DNA of 64,000 nucleotides from an uncultured Sphingomonadaceae bacterium (GCA_937873035.1 CALMVA010000039.1:24609-88608), one strand, 5' to 3'. Shown: positions 8,709-18,272, counted from the stretch's first letter. The notes: generated by a model not told the origin, from the letters alone. Made by a program: numbers and translations.

Positions 8709-10391
8709 ATGAAGCGCCTCACGATCTTGCTCGCCTGCGCGGCGAACAGTACCCATGCAGCCCCGCAACAGACTATAACCACCGTGTGGCGCGGCGGGCC
8801 GATCATTACCGTGGCGGGTGACACGCCCGAACTGACAGAGGCGCTGGCGGTGCGCGATGGCCGCATCATCGCGGTCGGCACGCTTGACGCCGTGCGCAAG
8901 GCTGCCGGGCGCAAGGCAGCGACAATCGACCTCAAGGGCCGCACGCTGCTGCCCGGCTTCATCGATGCGCATGGCCATGTCAGTTCAGTCGGGCAGGCAG
9001 CCGCTCTCGCTCAACTTGCCCCGCCGCCCGTTGGCAAGATCAACTCTATCGCTGCCCTGCAAGAGGCGCTCCGCATCTATACGCCGCCTGCGGGAGTTCC
9101 GATCATCATCGGCAGCGGCTATGATGATTCCCAGCTCGCCGAAAAGCGCCACCCGACGCGGCACGATCTTGACGCCGTCTATCCTGACAAGCCCGTGCTG
9201 ATCGCCCATGCGAGCGGCCATTTTGCAGTGATGAACTCGGCCATGCTCAAACTGGCGGGCATCGGGCCAGACACGCCCAATCCGCAAGGCGGGGTCATCC
9301 GCCGCGAGGCCGATGGCAAGACGCCCGATGGTGTGCTTGAAGAAACCGCCTTCTTCACGGCAGCCGCGCGGATCATCCCGCCCTCGCTTGAGGGCGGCGT
9401 GGCGTCGCTTGTGGCGGGCGAAAAGATATATGCCTCAAACGGCATCACCACCGCGCAGGATGGGCGCGTGATGCCAGAAAACTGGCCCGCGCTTGCTGAA
9501 GCCGCCAAGCGCGGCGCGTTGCCTATTGATACCGTGGCGCTCATCTCGTTCGAGCGCGACTGGCCTGCCGATGTCCGCGCGCAAATCGGCAAGGGCTATG
9601 CAGGCCGGATGCGGATCGGCGGCATCAAGCTGACCATTGATGGAAGCCCGCAGGGCCGCACGGCATGGCTGCATGATCCCGTGCCCGTGCCCCCGCCCGG
9701 AAAGGACGCCTCTTACAGCGGCTACCCCGCCATTGATCTCAAGCTCTTCAATGCAAAGCTTGCCGAAGCAGCGACCAACAACTGGCAGGTCTTCGTTCAT
9801 GTGAATGGTGACGAAGCGATGCAGTCGCTGATCGATGGCGTGCGCGCCACCGGTCTTGCGGGCAAGCGCACCATCGCCATCCACAGTCAGGTCGTCCGCC
9901 ACGAGCAGCTGGCCGAAATGAAGGCGCTCGACATCCAGCCGAGCTTCTTTGCCAACCACACTTATTATTGGGGAGACTGGCACCGGGAGGTGGCGCTTGG
10001 GCCCAAACGTGCGGATTTCATCTCGCCACAGGCGACAGCATGGTCACTTGGCCTGCGCCCGACCGCGCACAATGACTCGCCGGTCGTCCCGCCCGACATG
10101 ATGCGCCTGCTCTGGTCGTCGGTGAACAGGCGGACGCAATCGGGCGACATTTTGGGGCCGCTTGAGCGGATTTCACCCTATCGCGCGCTCCAGCAGGTGA
10201 CGATCAACGCCGCGTGGCAAATCCACGAGGACGCCGACAAGGGCAGCCTTGCTGTCGGCAAGCGCGCCGACCTTGTTGTGCTGAACGACAACCCGCTGAC
10301 CATCGCGCCGGAAAAGATCGCCGACATCAAGGTCGTCGCAACAATCAAGGACGGAAAGACCATATACGGCACCGTCGCACAAGGAGAATGA
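8709..10391 (+). CDS. Exported amidohydrolase 3 family protein (YtcJ-like)
   Basis: A 560-residue metal-dependent hydrolase with the N-terminal metal motif FIDAHGH (HxH), a central His in VHVNGDEA and HSQ, and the late motif TAHNDSPV with the catalytic Asp. A short signal peptide (MKRLTILLACAANSTHA) precedes the mature domain. ATG 8709 was preferred over 8697 because GGGAGAG lies at the right distance before it. It probably acts in the periplasm on an amide, imide or similar bond; substrate unknown. The downstream small membrane gene starts 4 bases after its stop. Confidence 0.8.
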   Translation: MKRLTILLACAANSTHAAPQQTITTVWRGGPIITVAGDTPELTEALAVRDGRIIAVGTLDAVRKAAGRKAATIDLKGRTLLPGFIDAHGHVSSVGQAAALAQLAPPPVGKINSIAALQEALRIYTPPAGVPIIIGSGYDDSQLAEKRHPTRHDLDAVYPDKPVLIAHASGHFAVMNSAMLKLAGIGPDTPNPQGGVIRREADGKTPDGVLEETAFFTAAARIIPPSLEGGVASLVAGEKIYASNGITTAQDGRVMPENWPALAEAAKRGALPIDTVALISFERDWPADVRAQIGKGYAGRMRIGGIKLTIDGSPQGRTAWLHDPVPVPPPGKDASYSGYPAIDLKLFNAKLAEAATNNWQVFVHVNGDEAMQSLIDGVRATGLAGKRTIAIHSQVVRHEQLAEMKALDIQPSFFANHTYYWGDWHREVALGPKRADFISPQATAWSLGLRPTAHNDSPVVPPDMMRLLWSSVNRRTQSGDILGPLERISPYRALQQVTINAAWQIHEDADKGSLAVGKRADLVVLNDNPLTIAPEKIADIKVVATIKDGKTIYGTVAQGE

Positions 10392-10394
10392 AGG

Positions 10395-10691
10395 ATGCTT
10401 GAAACCTTGGCCCCGTGGGCGGGCCTGCTGGGACTGATCGGCTTTGCCGGGCTCGCCGGCTTGCGCAACCCGCCTGAAAAGACGCGCGCGGGTGCGGGCA
10501 TCCGCTTGCTCGGCATATTGGGCCTTGCCGGCCTGTCCGGCATCTGGATTCCGGGCGCTGGTGCGATGGGAGCCGCAGGTGCACTTGGCCTGTGGAACCA
10601 CCAAAGCCCCAGACTCGCGCTGTGGGGCAAGCTTGGCTGGCTGTGGCTGGCGGGGATCCCTTTCCTGATCCCCGCGCTGTTACCTGCCTGA
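10395..10691 (+). CDS. Small hydrophobic protein, unknown
   Basis: A 98-residue protein rich in Gly, Leu and Ala, with about three likely membrane segments (residues 8-22, 37-55 and 78-95). It starts 4 bases after the upstream amidohydrolase stop, preceded by GGAGAATGAAGG, so it is probably translated in the same operon. It ends 3 bases before the stop of the convergent TonB receptor gene. I do not recognise a family. Confidence 0.55.
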   Translation: MLETLAPWAGLLGLIGFAGLAGLRNPPEKTRAGAGIRLLGILGLAGLSGIWIPGAGAMGAAGALGLWNHQSPRLALWGKLGWLWLAGIPFLIPALLPA

Positions 10692-10694
10692 GAC

Positions 10695-13142
10695 TTAGTA
10701 GCGGAACGAGAGCGTAGCCCCGTAGGTGCGGGGCTCGCCAAATTCTGAAACGGTCGTCGCGCCGGTAAAGGCGAAGGAACCGAAGGTGACGGTTTCATAT
10801 TGCTTGTCGAAAATGTTCTTGCCCCAAAGGCGCAGGGACAATTCCCGCTCGTCGTCCAGTTTGCGCGTGAAGCTGAGGCTCGCATCGACCAGCGTCTTGG
10901 ATGGGATCACCCGGTCGTCCAGCACGTTGCTCGACGTGTGGACCGAGCTTTGATAGCTCACATTGCCATGGAAGCCGACCGCCCAATCGCTTGAGATTTC
11001 GCGATTATAATCGAGGTAGAAATTGCCCGACGCCTTTGGGGCTGAGGTCTGGTCTGCGATGAAATTCTGGACCTGCGTCTGCCCTGTATCGAGAAGCACG
11101 CTGGCGGACCGCTCGCCAAATTTTGCGCTGAGGAGAGCGCCCGAAATCCCGGCCCGCAATTCACGCGACAGCGAGGCGTTCAGATCAAATTCGACGCCGT
11201 AAATATCATTGCCGTCAATACCGATGAAATCGCGGTCACCCGCCGTCGCGCCGGTTTGCACGCTCGCCTGATAATTGTTCATCCGCATATAAAAGCCCGC
11301 AATTGAATAGCCGAGCTTGCGGTCAAGCGCATTGCCCTTGATCCCCGCTTCGAACGAACTCACCTTCTCCGGCGCGAACCCTGCTGCAAAATTGATCGGG
11401 TTGGCGGAGCGTTGCGAGGTGCCGCCCGATTTGTAGCCGCGCACATATTTCGCATAAAGGTTCAGGTCGTCGCTCGCTTTATACGCAACGGTGAGTGACG
11501 GCGAGAAGTTGTTGAATGTGCCCGAATATGTGGCCCCGGTGACGGCGCCTGTGGGCGAGCAGGTCTGGCCCAATGCGGCAAAGGTCAGCGCAAAGAAACT
11601 GCAATTGCTCGTGGTAAATCCACCAAGGGCGGCAAAGGAGAAGGACCGCTCGTTAATACGTGTCGCGGTGCGCTTATCGTGCGAATAGCGCCCGCCCAGC
11701 GTGATGCTGAGCCTCTCGTCAGCCCCCGGCCGCACCGTGAGTTCGCCAAAAGCGGCGTATGACTTGTTGGCAATGCCGGTCAGGTTCTGGAGGATGAGCG
11801 GGCCGGAGCCGATGGCACCGCCAAGAATGTCGAGCGTGGCCTTGTCTTCATAATAAAAGCCGCCCAGCACATATTCCAAACTGCCGCTCATGAAGCCTGT
11901 CTTGCCGAGCAACTGGACTTCTTCCGATGTGGAGTGGAAGCGCGTGTTGTCGGTGGTGGCCGCCACTGCGTTGGGGCCAATCACATTCAGCACCGTCCCC
12001 ACGGGGAGCTGCGGGATTTGCGAGGCGATGACGCTCGTTACGATGCTTGCGCCGTGCGTCGGCAGATTGTCCGAATATTGGCTATTGTTGATGCGGCGAT
12101 GGCCGGTGATCGAGCGCAGCGTCAGTGCATCGCTCGCCTCCCATTCCAGCGTCAGCGTGTGGCCAAAGACCTTACCGTCATTGGGCAGCATTGCGCGCAC
12201 GGCAGCGGCCTTGTCGGGCCTGCGGTTCACAAAGGGCAAGGTATCGGAGAAGGTGTTGACCATGCTGGTCAGCCCCTGTGCCAGCCCGAAGGTGCCCGGA
12301 ATGTCAAAGGGTGCGGCCACCGGGAAGCTGGCCGGAGCACCCGCCGTTGGCACAGTCAGCGTGCCGGTGTCCTTGTTGTGCGAATAATCGAAGGCATAGT
12401 CGAGGGTGATCGCATCCGATGGCTGGAAGCGCAGGGCACCACGAAAGGCGGTATGGTTCTGCCGCGCGAAATCCAGCCCAAGCCCGGTATTTTCCTGCAA
12501 GCCATCGCGCTTGGTGCGCAGCCCCGTCATGCGGATCGCCGCCTTATCGCCCAATGGAAGGTTCACCGTCAGCACACCGCGACGGGCGTCATAATTGCCG
12601 TAGCTAATTGAGCCTTTGGCCGAAAAGCGATCCAACTGGGGCTTGGCCGAGATGAGGTTGATCGCGCCGCCGGTTGCATTGCGCCCATAGAGCGTGCCTT
12701 GCGGCCCGCGCAGCACCTCGATGCGTTCAAGATCATCCGTCTCGAACCCGCCGCCCACGGTCGTGCCGACATAAACGCCATCGATGTAAAGCGCGACCGA
12801 GGGGTCTTGCGTCAGCGTCACGTCATTCTGGCCGATACCGCGAATGAACAGGCGCACAGTATCTGATCGGCCATTGAAATTGTTGACGAACAAATTGGGG
12901 ACCTGCCCCACAAAATCCTTCAACTCGGAAATCTGGTTATTCTCAAGCGACTGATTGTTGAAGGCCGAAAGCGAAATCGGAACGTCCACCAACGCCTGCT
13001 CGCGCTTTTGCGCCGTCACGATGATGTCATTGGGGGCAACCACATCAGCTTCAACTGCGGCTTCCGCAGCAAAGGCGGGCGATGAGACAATCGCCAGCGC
13101 AACGGCACCTGCCGCCACGCCCATCATAAGGGTCTTTCGCAT
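10695..13142 (-). CDS. TonB-dependent outer-membrane receptor
   Basis: An 815-residue receptor. Signal peptide MRKTLMMGVAAGAVALAIVS ends near AFA, then comes a TonB-box-like stretch (DIIVTAQKRE), a plug domain with RGIGQNDVTL and RGPQGTLYGRNATGGAINLI, and a beta barrel ending in Tyr (GATLSFRY). ATG 13142 is chosen because it directly begins a signal peptide and follows GGGAGGAGAGGAA. It lies beside the sulfatase and FGE genes, so a sulfated or bulky organic ligand is a reasonable guess rather than an iron siderophore. A degenerate operator lies about 50 bp upstream. Confidence 0.9.
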   Translation of the reverse strand: MRKTLMMGVAAGAVALAIVSSPAFAAEAAVEADVVAPNDIIVTAQKREQALVDVPISLSAFNNQSLENNQISELKDFVGQVPNLFVNNFNGRSDTVRLFIRGIGQNDVTLTQDPSVALYIDGVYVGTTVGGGFETDDLERIEVLRGPQGTLYGRNATGGAINLISAKPQLDRFSAKGSISYGNYDARRGVLTVNLPLGDKAAIRMTGLRTKRDGLQENTGLGLDFARQNHTAFRGALRFQPSDAITLDYAFDYSHNKDTGTLTVPTAGAPASFPVAAPFDIPGTFGLAQGLTSMVNTFSDTLPFVNRRPDKAAAVRAMLPNDGKVFGHTLTLEWEASDALTLRSITGHRRINNSQYSDNLPTHGASIVTSVIASQIPQLPVGTVLNVIGPNAVAATTDNTRFHSTSEEVQLLGKTGFMSGSLEYVLGGFYYEDKATLDILGGAIGSGPLILQNLTGIANKSYAAFGELTVRPGADERLSITLGGRYSHDKRTATRINERSFSFAALGGFTTSNCSFFALTFAALGQTCSPTGAVTGATYSGTFNNFSPSLTVAYKASDDLNLYAKYVRGYKSGGTSQRSANPINFAAGFAPEKVSSFEAGIKGNALDRKLGYSIAGFYMRMNNYQASVQTGATAGDRDFIGIDGNDIYGVEFDLNASLSRELRAGISGALLSAKFGERSASVLLDTGQTQVQNFIADQTSAPKASGNFYLDYNREISSDWAVGFHGNVSYQSSVHTSSNVLDDRVIPSKTLVDASLSFTRKLDDERELSLRLWGKNIFDKQYETVTFGSFAFTGATTVSEFGEPRTYGATLSFRY

Positions 13143-13190
13143 TCTTCCTCTCCTCCCAGTCACGTTTCGTATGTTTCACGAACTTTAGAA

Positions 13191-13221
13191 CGCGTTTCTG
13201 GCAGAGGCCGCGCTTTACGCG
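13191..13221. promoter_or_regulatory. Operator site 9 of the TGCGTAA family (degenerate)
   Basis: Arms CGCGTTTC and TTTACGCG form an inverted repeat with a 31-bp outer span, upstream of the TonB receptor start at 13142. It matches the core GCGT ... ACGC of the other sites but is weaker. Confidence 0.35.
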
Positions 13222-13301
13222 TGCACCCTATTTTGAATGGAGACTGTCATTAAATGCGTAGCGCCGCAAGCCTCATGTTGCAGACCGCAGATTGGTGAAT
13301 T

Positions 13302-14192
13302 TTACGCGCCAACACGCCGCACGGTGCGAAAGCCGACATGGTTGGTGCCCAGATCATCTTCCTGCATCTGACGCGATTGAGGCCGGTAGCGCGCACAGAA
13401 ATTGCGCGCGCACAGGAATGATCCGCCCTTGATGGCATGGGCCTTGGCGTTGATGGAAGCTCCCTGCTGGTGGCTCGCCTGCCACGTGGATTTCGTCCAT
13501 TCCCACACATTGCCCGTCATGTCGTAAAGGCCATTTTCATCGGCAGGAAAGCTGGCGACGGGCGCGCGCCCAAGAAATCCGTCAGCCTTTGTATTGAGAC
13601 CAGGAAAGACGCCATCCCAGTTATTGCCGCTGGGTTTGCCATCAATAACGGGCCGCGCGCGGCCGGGCACCTTATTGCCGCGTCCGGCCGCCCATTCCCA
13701 TTCGGCCTCGGTCGGCAGGTCACGCCCTTTCCACTTCGCATAGGCCAGCGCATCGGCATAGGCGATCTGGACGACGGGATCATGCTCCCGCCCCTCAATC
13801 GAACTCCCAGGCCCTTCGGGATGCCGCCAGTTCGCGCCGGGCATGAAGGTCCAGCCCGGCACACGCCCTGGCTCCGGCATAAGGAATACGGCACTGCCGG
13901 GCACCTGCTGCCCGGCAGGAACTGCGGCATCACCCTGAAAGCCGCGCTCGGCCAGCGTTAGATAGCCCGTGGCCTTCACAAAGGCCTTGAACTGATCGTT
14001 GGTGACTTCGGTTGCGTCGATGTAGAAATCGCCGACGCGGACCACCGGCCCCTTGCGCTCTTCGGGATAGCTCGCATCATTACCCGGCGAGAAGCTTCCG
14101 CCCTTGACCAGAACCTCCCGCCCTTCAGGCGAAGAACAGGCTGCGAGTGCCGCGCACAGCAGCATCGATATTGATCCAAACCGCACGCGCAC
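13302..14192 (-). CDS. Formylglycine-generating enzyme-like lipoprotein (SUMF1 family)
   Basis: A 296-residue FGE-sulfatase domain protein. The late motif GGSFLC-ARNF-CARYR holds both catalytic-type Cys (C261 and C266, spacing five as in human FGE C336/C341), and GNVWEWT is present. The N-terminus ends in a lipobox (LAAC, C19), so the protein should be anchored on the periplasmic side. The start is a GTG at 14192, 9 bases after the sulfatase stop, giving a sulfatase-FGE operon. FGE oxidises the active-site Cys of sulfatases to formylglycine. Many bacterial FGEs are cytosolic, so the export signal is notable. Confidence 0.85.
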   Translation of the reverse strand: MRVRFGSISMLLCAALAACSSPEGREVLVKGGSFSPGNDASYPEERKGPVVRVGDFYIDATEVTNDQFKAFVKATGYLTLAERGFQGDAAVPAGQQVPGSAVFLMPEPGRVPGWTFMPGANWRHPEGPGSSIEGREHDPVVQIAYADALAYAKWKGRDLPTEAEWEWAAGRGNKVPGRARPVIDGKPSGNNWDGVFPGLNTKADGFLGRAPVASFPADENGLYDMTGNVWEWTKSTWQASHQQGASINAKAHAIKGGSFLCARNFCARYRPQSRQMQEDDLGTNHVGFRTVRRVGA

Positions 14193-14201
14193 CTCTTCCC
14201 T

Positions 14202-15821
14202 TCAGCGGAAGCGCACTTTTACCTTGGGTGGATATTTTGCCAAGGTAGCACCGTGGACCGCCATCAGCGGGCCTAACGCGTAAGATGGCACCCATGCCTT
14301 TTCGATGAGCACCGAGCGCCGCTCCTTGGGATCAAGATAGAGATTATACATCAGCCCATTGAGCGGCGTGATGACCTGCGCGTTATCCAACCCGCCAAAG
14401 TCACGCACGCTGCCTGTGCCGACCTGAATTTCCGTCGTCGCCATCTTGTAATAGCGCCAGCGCGCGCCCGCAAACTGGTCCGCATTCCAGAAATAGACCG
14501 CCTCGCGCTCCGACTGGCCGTTATCCCCCAGCAGGAACGACGATTGGTCGATACCATCGATATAGCGATCCCCCGGCACCGCCTTGGCAGCATCGACGCC
14601 CGCCACGGCAAGGCTGGTGTTGAACATATCGGTTATGTCAAATAGTCCATCTGACACCCGGCCAGCCTTAATCATTCCTGGCCACCAAAAGATGCCGGGC
14701 ACGCGCACCCCGCCTTCCAGCGTTGTGCCCTTGGCGCCGCGGAATGGCGTTACGCCGCTTTCGGGGTAGCTGTCTTCCTCCGGCCCATTGTCAGAGGTGA
14801 AGAAAACAAGCGTATTATCGGCGATCTTCAGTTCTTCCAGCAAATGCGTCAGGCGGCCGACAATGTCGTCCACTTCAACCACGCTGTCGCGATAGACATC
14901 CTTTGTCGCAGAGCGGCCGACAAACGCCTTGGACGGCATATTGAAATAATGGACCTTGGAGAAATTATGGCTGAGGTAGAATGGCTTGCCCGCCTTCACC
15001 GAGCGGCGAATGAAATCTTCCGAGAAGGCCGCGAATTTCTGGTCGAGATCGCGGCTGTTCTCCCAATCAATCTTGCCAACGGGCTTGCCGCCGCCTTCCC
15101 TGGTCGCGCGCCACAGGTTGCGATCCCCCGGCATTGAACGAAGTTCGGCCAGCAGTTCAGGATCATTCACGACATCGGGCGCGGACGGATGCTCTTCCTG
15201 ATAGGCGTTCACCACACCGAGAAAGCCCATGAACTCGTCAAAGCCGACCTGCCACGGGCGCGTGCCATCCTTTTCGCCCAGATGCCATTTGCCCGAAAGC
15301 GCGGTGCGATAGCCAGCGCCCGACAGGATTTTGGAGGCAAGTAGTTCGCCCGATATATCCGCCGTGTCATTAAGCAGCTTGGGTGTCAGCAGCCCCGTGC
15401 GCACCGGAAGTCGCCCGGTGTTGAGCGCCGCGCGCGTCGGGGTGCAGCTTGGTTGCGCATAGGTGGATGTGAGCTTCAGCCCTTCACGCGCCAGCCGGTC
15501 AATATTGGGCGTCGGCGCGCCCAGCGCCTCGCCCCCGCCATAAGCGCCGACATCACCATATCCCATATCGTCAACCACAAGGATGAGGATGTTGGGGCGC
15601 TTGCCGGTCTTGCGGTAAAGCGCCTCAAGTTTCGCTGCAACGGCGCGCTCCTGATCCGGCAGCCGCAGTGCAGGCTCGAAATTCTCGCGCTGACGCTCAG
15701 CCTTCAGCACGGGTGAGACGCGGCTCATGGGCCCAATGGTCAGCCCGGCAGGCACCGACATTTGCTGCGCAAAAGCGGCACCGCCCACGCATAGCGCCGC
15801 CCCGAAAACAAAACGCCTCAT
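14202..15821 (-). CDS. Exported type I sulfatase
   Basis: A 539-residue alkaline-phosphatase-fold sulfatase. The metal-binding DD pair is in LVVDDMGYGD (84-85) and the modification motif is C126-T-P-T-R130, followed by the usual AALNTGR. HWHLG-like (GKWHLG) and FTSDNGPEE motifs supply the other ligands. ATG 15821 is preferred because GGAGGAGGG precedes it; the longer reading would need a TTG start. A signal peptide ends at AFA. It is co-transcribed with the FGE gene that could mature it, and divergent from an alkylsulfatase-like gene across operator site 2. It would release sulfate from an aryl or steroid-type sulfate ester. Confidence 0.9.
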   Translation of the reverse strand: MRRFVFGAALCVGGAAFAQQMSVPAGLTIGPMSRVSPVLKAERQRENFEPALRLPDQERAVAAKLEALYRKTGKRPNILILVVDDMGYGDVGAYGGGEALGAPTPNIDRLAREGLKLTSTYAQPSCTPTRAALNTGRLPVRTGLLTPKLLNDTADISGELLASKILSGAGYRTALSGKWHLGEKDGTRPWQVGFDEFMGFLGVVNAYQEEHPSAPDVVNDPELLAELRSMPGDRNLWRATREGGGKPVGKIDWENSRDLDQKFAAFSEDFIRRSVKAGKPFYLSHNFSKVHYFNMPSKAFVGRSATKDVYRDSVVEVDDIVGRLTHLLEELKIADNTLVFFTSDNGPEEDSYPESGVTPFRGAKGTTLEGGVRVPGIFWWPGMIKAGRVSDGLFDITDMFNTSLAVAGVDAAKAVPGDRYIDGIDQSSFLLGDNGQSEREAVYFWNADQFAGARWRYYKMATTEIQVGTGSVRDFGGLDNAQVITPLNGLMYNLYLDPKERRSVLIEKAWVPSYALGPLMAVHGATLAKYPPKVKVRFR

Positions 15822-15871
15822 CAACACCCTCCTCCGCAACTCTTCAGTTCGCTTGTCACGTCATCACATAA

Positions 15872-15901
15872 TGCGTAGTTATAAGCAAATACTTCTACGC
15901 A
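15872..15901. promoter_or_regulatory. Operator site 2 of the TGCGTAA family
   Basis: TGCGTAGTT, a 12-bp spacer, then TTCTACGCA, 30 bp in all. Extended arms ATGCGTAG and CTACGCA are exact complements. It sits between the divergent sulfatase and MBL-fold genes, 15 bp before the ATG of the latter. Confidence 0.75.
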
Positions 15902-15916
15902 AATAAGGAGAAGATA

Positions 15917-17335
15917 ATGCGCCGATTGGGGATTTTTCTTGCCTTGCTTGGGTCATCCGCTGCGGCCTCAGGTTTTCCCAACTCTGCTGATGACCTGCTG
16001 GTCCGCAAGGGTCGCGCCATGCTGGCGCAGGAGCACCCGGACGTCATTCGTCATATGATGCGCAATGATGGTTTTGGCGGTCCGGCATCGCAGAAAGTTT
16101 CCTCGGCCATGCTTTCGGATTCGCCGGATCGGGTCGCTGCCGTCCGCGCCGCGATGCAGATTGAAAAACATGGTGACCGGATGTGGCTGCTGCGTTTTCC
16201 CTATGTGAATGTGGCGGTAATTGAAACGAAGCGCGGGCTGGTCATTTTCGACACGGGCTATGCCTCAATCGGCCCGGTGCTCGCAGAAGTGCTGCCTACA
16301 CTCAGCCCCAAGCCCGTAACGCACATCATCGTCAGCCATATCCATGTCGACCATGCCTATGGCTGGCCTGCGCTGAAGGCGAAATGGCCTGACGCCAAGA
16401 CTGTTACGAGCGATCTCTTCCCCGCCATGGCCGCCAAGGAAGTGCGCCTGGGCGGGTCGATCGGCCGCTTCAACAACCAGCCGCTCGAATATCAGCCGAC
16501 AAGCATTGACCGGCTGCCCAAGCCTGACATCATGTTCCGTGATCGGCTGACGCTCCCCATCGATGGCGAGAAATTTGAGCTGTATCGCGCACCGGGCGAA
16601 ACCGAGGAGCAGATCTGGATGGCGCTCCCCTCGCGCAGCGCGATCTTCACGGCGGACTATTATCAGGGCTTTTTGCCCAATGCGGGCAACGGCAAGCGTA
16701 TCATGCGGCATATTGATGAATGGGCCGCAGCCTTGCGCGATATGGTGGGATATAAGCCACAGCATCTGCTGCCGATGCACAGTTCCGCGAGTGATGATCC
16801 CAAGCGGATCGCCGACGCGCTCAGCATCGAGGCAGAGGCGCTGGAGCACGTGTCAAACGAGGTTGTCGCGCGCCTCAATGCGGGCGAACGCAAGGATGTG
16901 ATCGCGACGACCGTTTCATGGCCTGAAAAATTCGCCACCTCGCCCGATCTCGATCCGCAATATAACCGCCCCAATGACATTGCCCGCATGGTTGCGATGC
17001 GCTGGACCGGCTGGTGGGATGGCATCCCCTCGCACTTCGCCGCGATGCGCTTTGAGGACGAAGCACAGGAAGCACTGCGCATGGGCGGCGGACTTGATGC
17101 GGTTGACAAGCGCGCGCGTGAATTGCTGCCGACCAATCCCAAACTGGCCGCGCGGCTTGCAGACTGGGCCTATTTCGGCGCGACCGATGCGCCCAAGGCG
17201 CTCAAGCTCACGATCGACGTTTATCTGGCGCGCATCGCCGAACCGGGGATGCCGCTGCAGGAATCGCAGGTTTATTTTGACGTTGCAGCAAAGGCGCGGG
17301 CGCGACTGGCAGAAATCAGCCAGTCAACGCCTTAA
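15917..17335 (+). CDS. Exported MBL-fold alkylsulfatase-like hydrolase
   Basis: A 472-residue protein with a signal peptide (MRRLGIFLALLGSSAAA), a metallo-beta-lactamase domain with the zinc motif SHIHVDHAYG near residue 140, a further ligand region IFTADYY, and a C-terminal part with WWDGIPSHF that matches the alkylsulfatase dimerisation domain of SdsA1-type enzymes. Those enzymes hydrolyse alkyl sulfate esters with two zinc ions. Starts behind AAGGAGAAG. Together with the divergent type I sulfatase it gives the cluster two unrelated desulfation routes. Confidence 0.8.
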   Translation: MRRLGIFLALLGSSAAASGFPNSADDLLVRKGRAMLAQEHPDVIRHMMRNDGFGGPASQKVSSAMLSDSPDRVAAVRAAMQIEKHGDRMWLLRFPYVNVAVIETKRGLVIFDTGYASIGPVLAEVLPTLSPKPVTHIIVSHIHVDHAYGWPALKAKWPDAKTVTSDLFPAMAAKEVRLGGSIGRFNNQPLEYQPTSIDRLPKPDIMFRDRLTLPIDGEKFELYRAPGETEEQIWMALPSRSAIFTADYYQGFLPNAGNGKRIMRHIDEWAAALRDMVGYKPQHLLPMHSSASDDPKRIADALSIEAEALEHVSNEVVARLNAGERKDVIATTVSWPEKFATSPDLDPQYNRPNDIARMVAMRWTGWWDGIPSHFAAMRFEDEAQEALRMGGGLDAVDKRARELLPTNPKLAARLADWAYFGATDAPKALKLTIDVYLARIAEPGMPLQESQVYFDVAAKARARLAEISQSTP

Positions 17336-17360
17336 GCGCCGAACCATATCGCAGCACCGT

Positions 17361-17443
17361 TTGCCCTGAGCCTGTCGAAGGGCCGCTCTTCAGCTATACG
17401 CCAAGGGAGAAGAACAGTGCTTCGACAAGCTCAGCACCAACGG
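17361..17443. repeat. Intergenic palindromic repeat (CCCTGAGCCTGTCGAAGG type)
   Basis: CCCTGAGCCTGTCGAAGG and, about 40 bp later, its near-complement TTCGACAAGCTCAGCAC. This is a widespread REP-like intergenic element of proteobacteria. It lies in the gap between two convergent genes, where it may act as a transcription barrier. Confidence 0.7.
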
Positions 17444-17473
17444 TGTAAGAATGTGCAAGCCGCTGCCATCCCC

Positions 17474-18256
17474 TCAGTCATCGAACTGGGGCGCCCAGGC
17501 AACGCCGTTGATATGCCCACCGCCATCGGCAAAAAGCGTGTTGCCGGTGATGTAGCGGGCATCGTCGCTGGCAAGGAACAGCGCGACGCCGCCAATATCC
17601 GCTTCGGGATCACCCAACCGTCCCATCGGGTTGGCGGCGTTGATCCGCTCGATCATCCCCGGCTGCATCTCTGCCATCCTCCGCGATGAGGATGACCATG
17701 CCGCCGGGCAAATGATATTGCAGCAAACGCCATAGGGGGCCCATTCCCGCGCCGCCGTGCGGGTATAGGCGCGCAGAGCTTCCTTGGAGGCGTTATAGTC
17801 GGCGCTCCCCATATGCGCGTTGACGCCGTTCAATGACCCCATGTTGATGACGCGGCCCCAGCCCTGCGCCTTCATGTGCGGAAGGGCCGCCTCCATAGTC
17901 CATTTGACGGCCCACAGGTTCATGCCGAGCGCGGAGAGAAAGTCCTCATCTGACTTCTTCTCGATCCGCGCGACTCCATTGCCGCGATAGGCATTGTTGA
18001 CGAGAATATCGACCGGCGCTGCCGCCGCCATCATCGCCAGCACGCTTTCCTGACGGCCAACGTCCACCGCGACTGAACTGGCCGACAAGCCTTCTGCAAC
18101 AAGCGCCGCTGCCTCACGCCCGGCACTTGCCTCGTCAATGTCTGCGAGCACCACATGGGCACCTTCGCGCGCGAACCGCTTGGCGACACCAAGCCCGATG
18201 CCATCGGCAGCGCCCGTTACCAATGCCCGGCGTCCTGCCAGCCTGCCTTGCGTCAC
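17474..18256 (-). CDS. SDR family oxidoreductase
   Basis: A 260-residue SDR: TGAADGIG near the N-terminus, NNAY, a Ser in NMGSLNG and YNASK as the Tyr-x3-Lys pair. The start is a GTG at 18256 preceded by AAGGAGAAGAAT. An overlapping ATG is followed at once by a stop in its frame, so it is not used. It lies 16 bases downstream of the HTH regulator on the same strand, so they probably form a two-gene operon. Substrate unknown. Confidence 0.8.
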   Translation of the reverse strand: MTQGRLAGRRALVTGAADGIGLGVAKRFAREGAHVVLADIDEASAGREAAALVAEGLSASSVAVDVGRQESVLAMMAAAAPVDILVNNAYRGNGVARIEKKSDEDFLSALGMNLWAVKWTMEAALPHMKAQGWGRVINMGSLNGVNAHMGSADYNASKEALRAYTRTAAREWAPYGVCCNIICPAAWSSSSRRMAEMQPGMIERINAANPMGRLGDPEADIGGVALFLASDDARYITGNTLFADGGGHINGVAWAPQFDD

Positions 18257-18272
18257 ATTCTTCTCCTTTGGT

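Noticed and set aside
15872..15901. KstR-type steroid regulator binding site
   Set aside because: The KstR motif known from actinobacteria is a different palindrome with AGAAC-type arms; the sites here have TGCGTAA arms and a fixed 12-bp gap.
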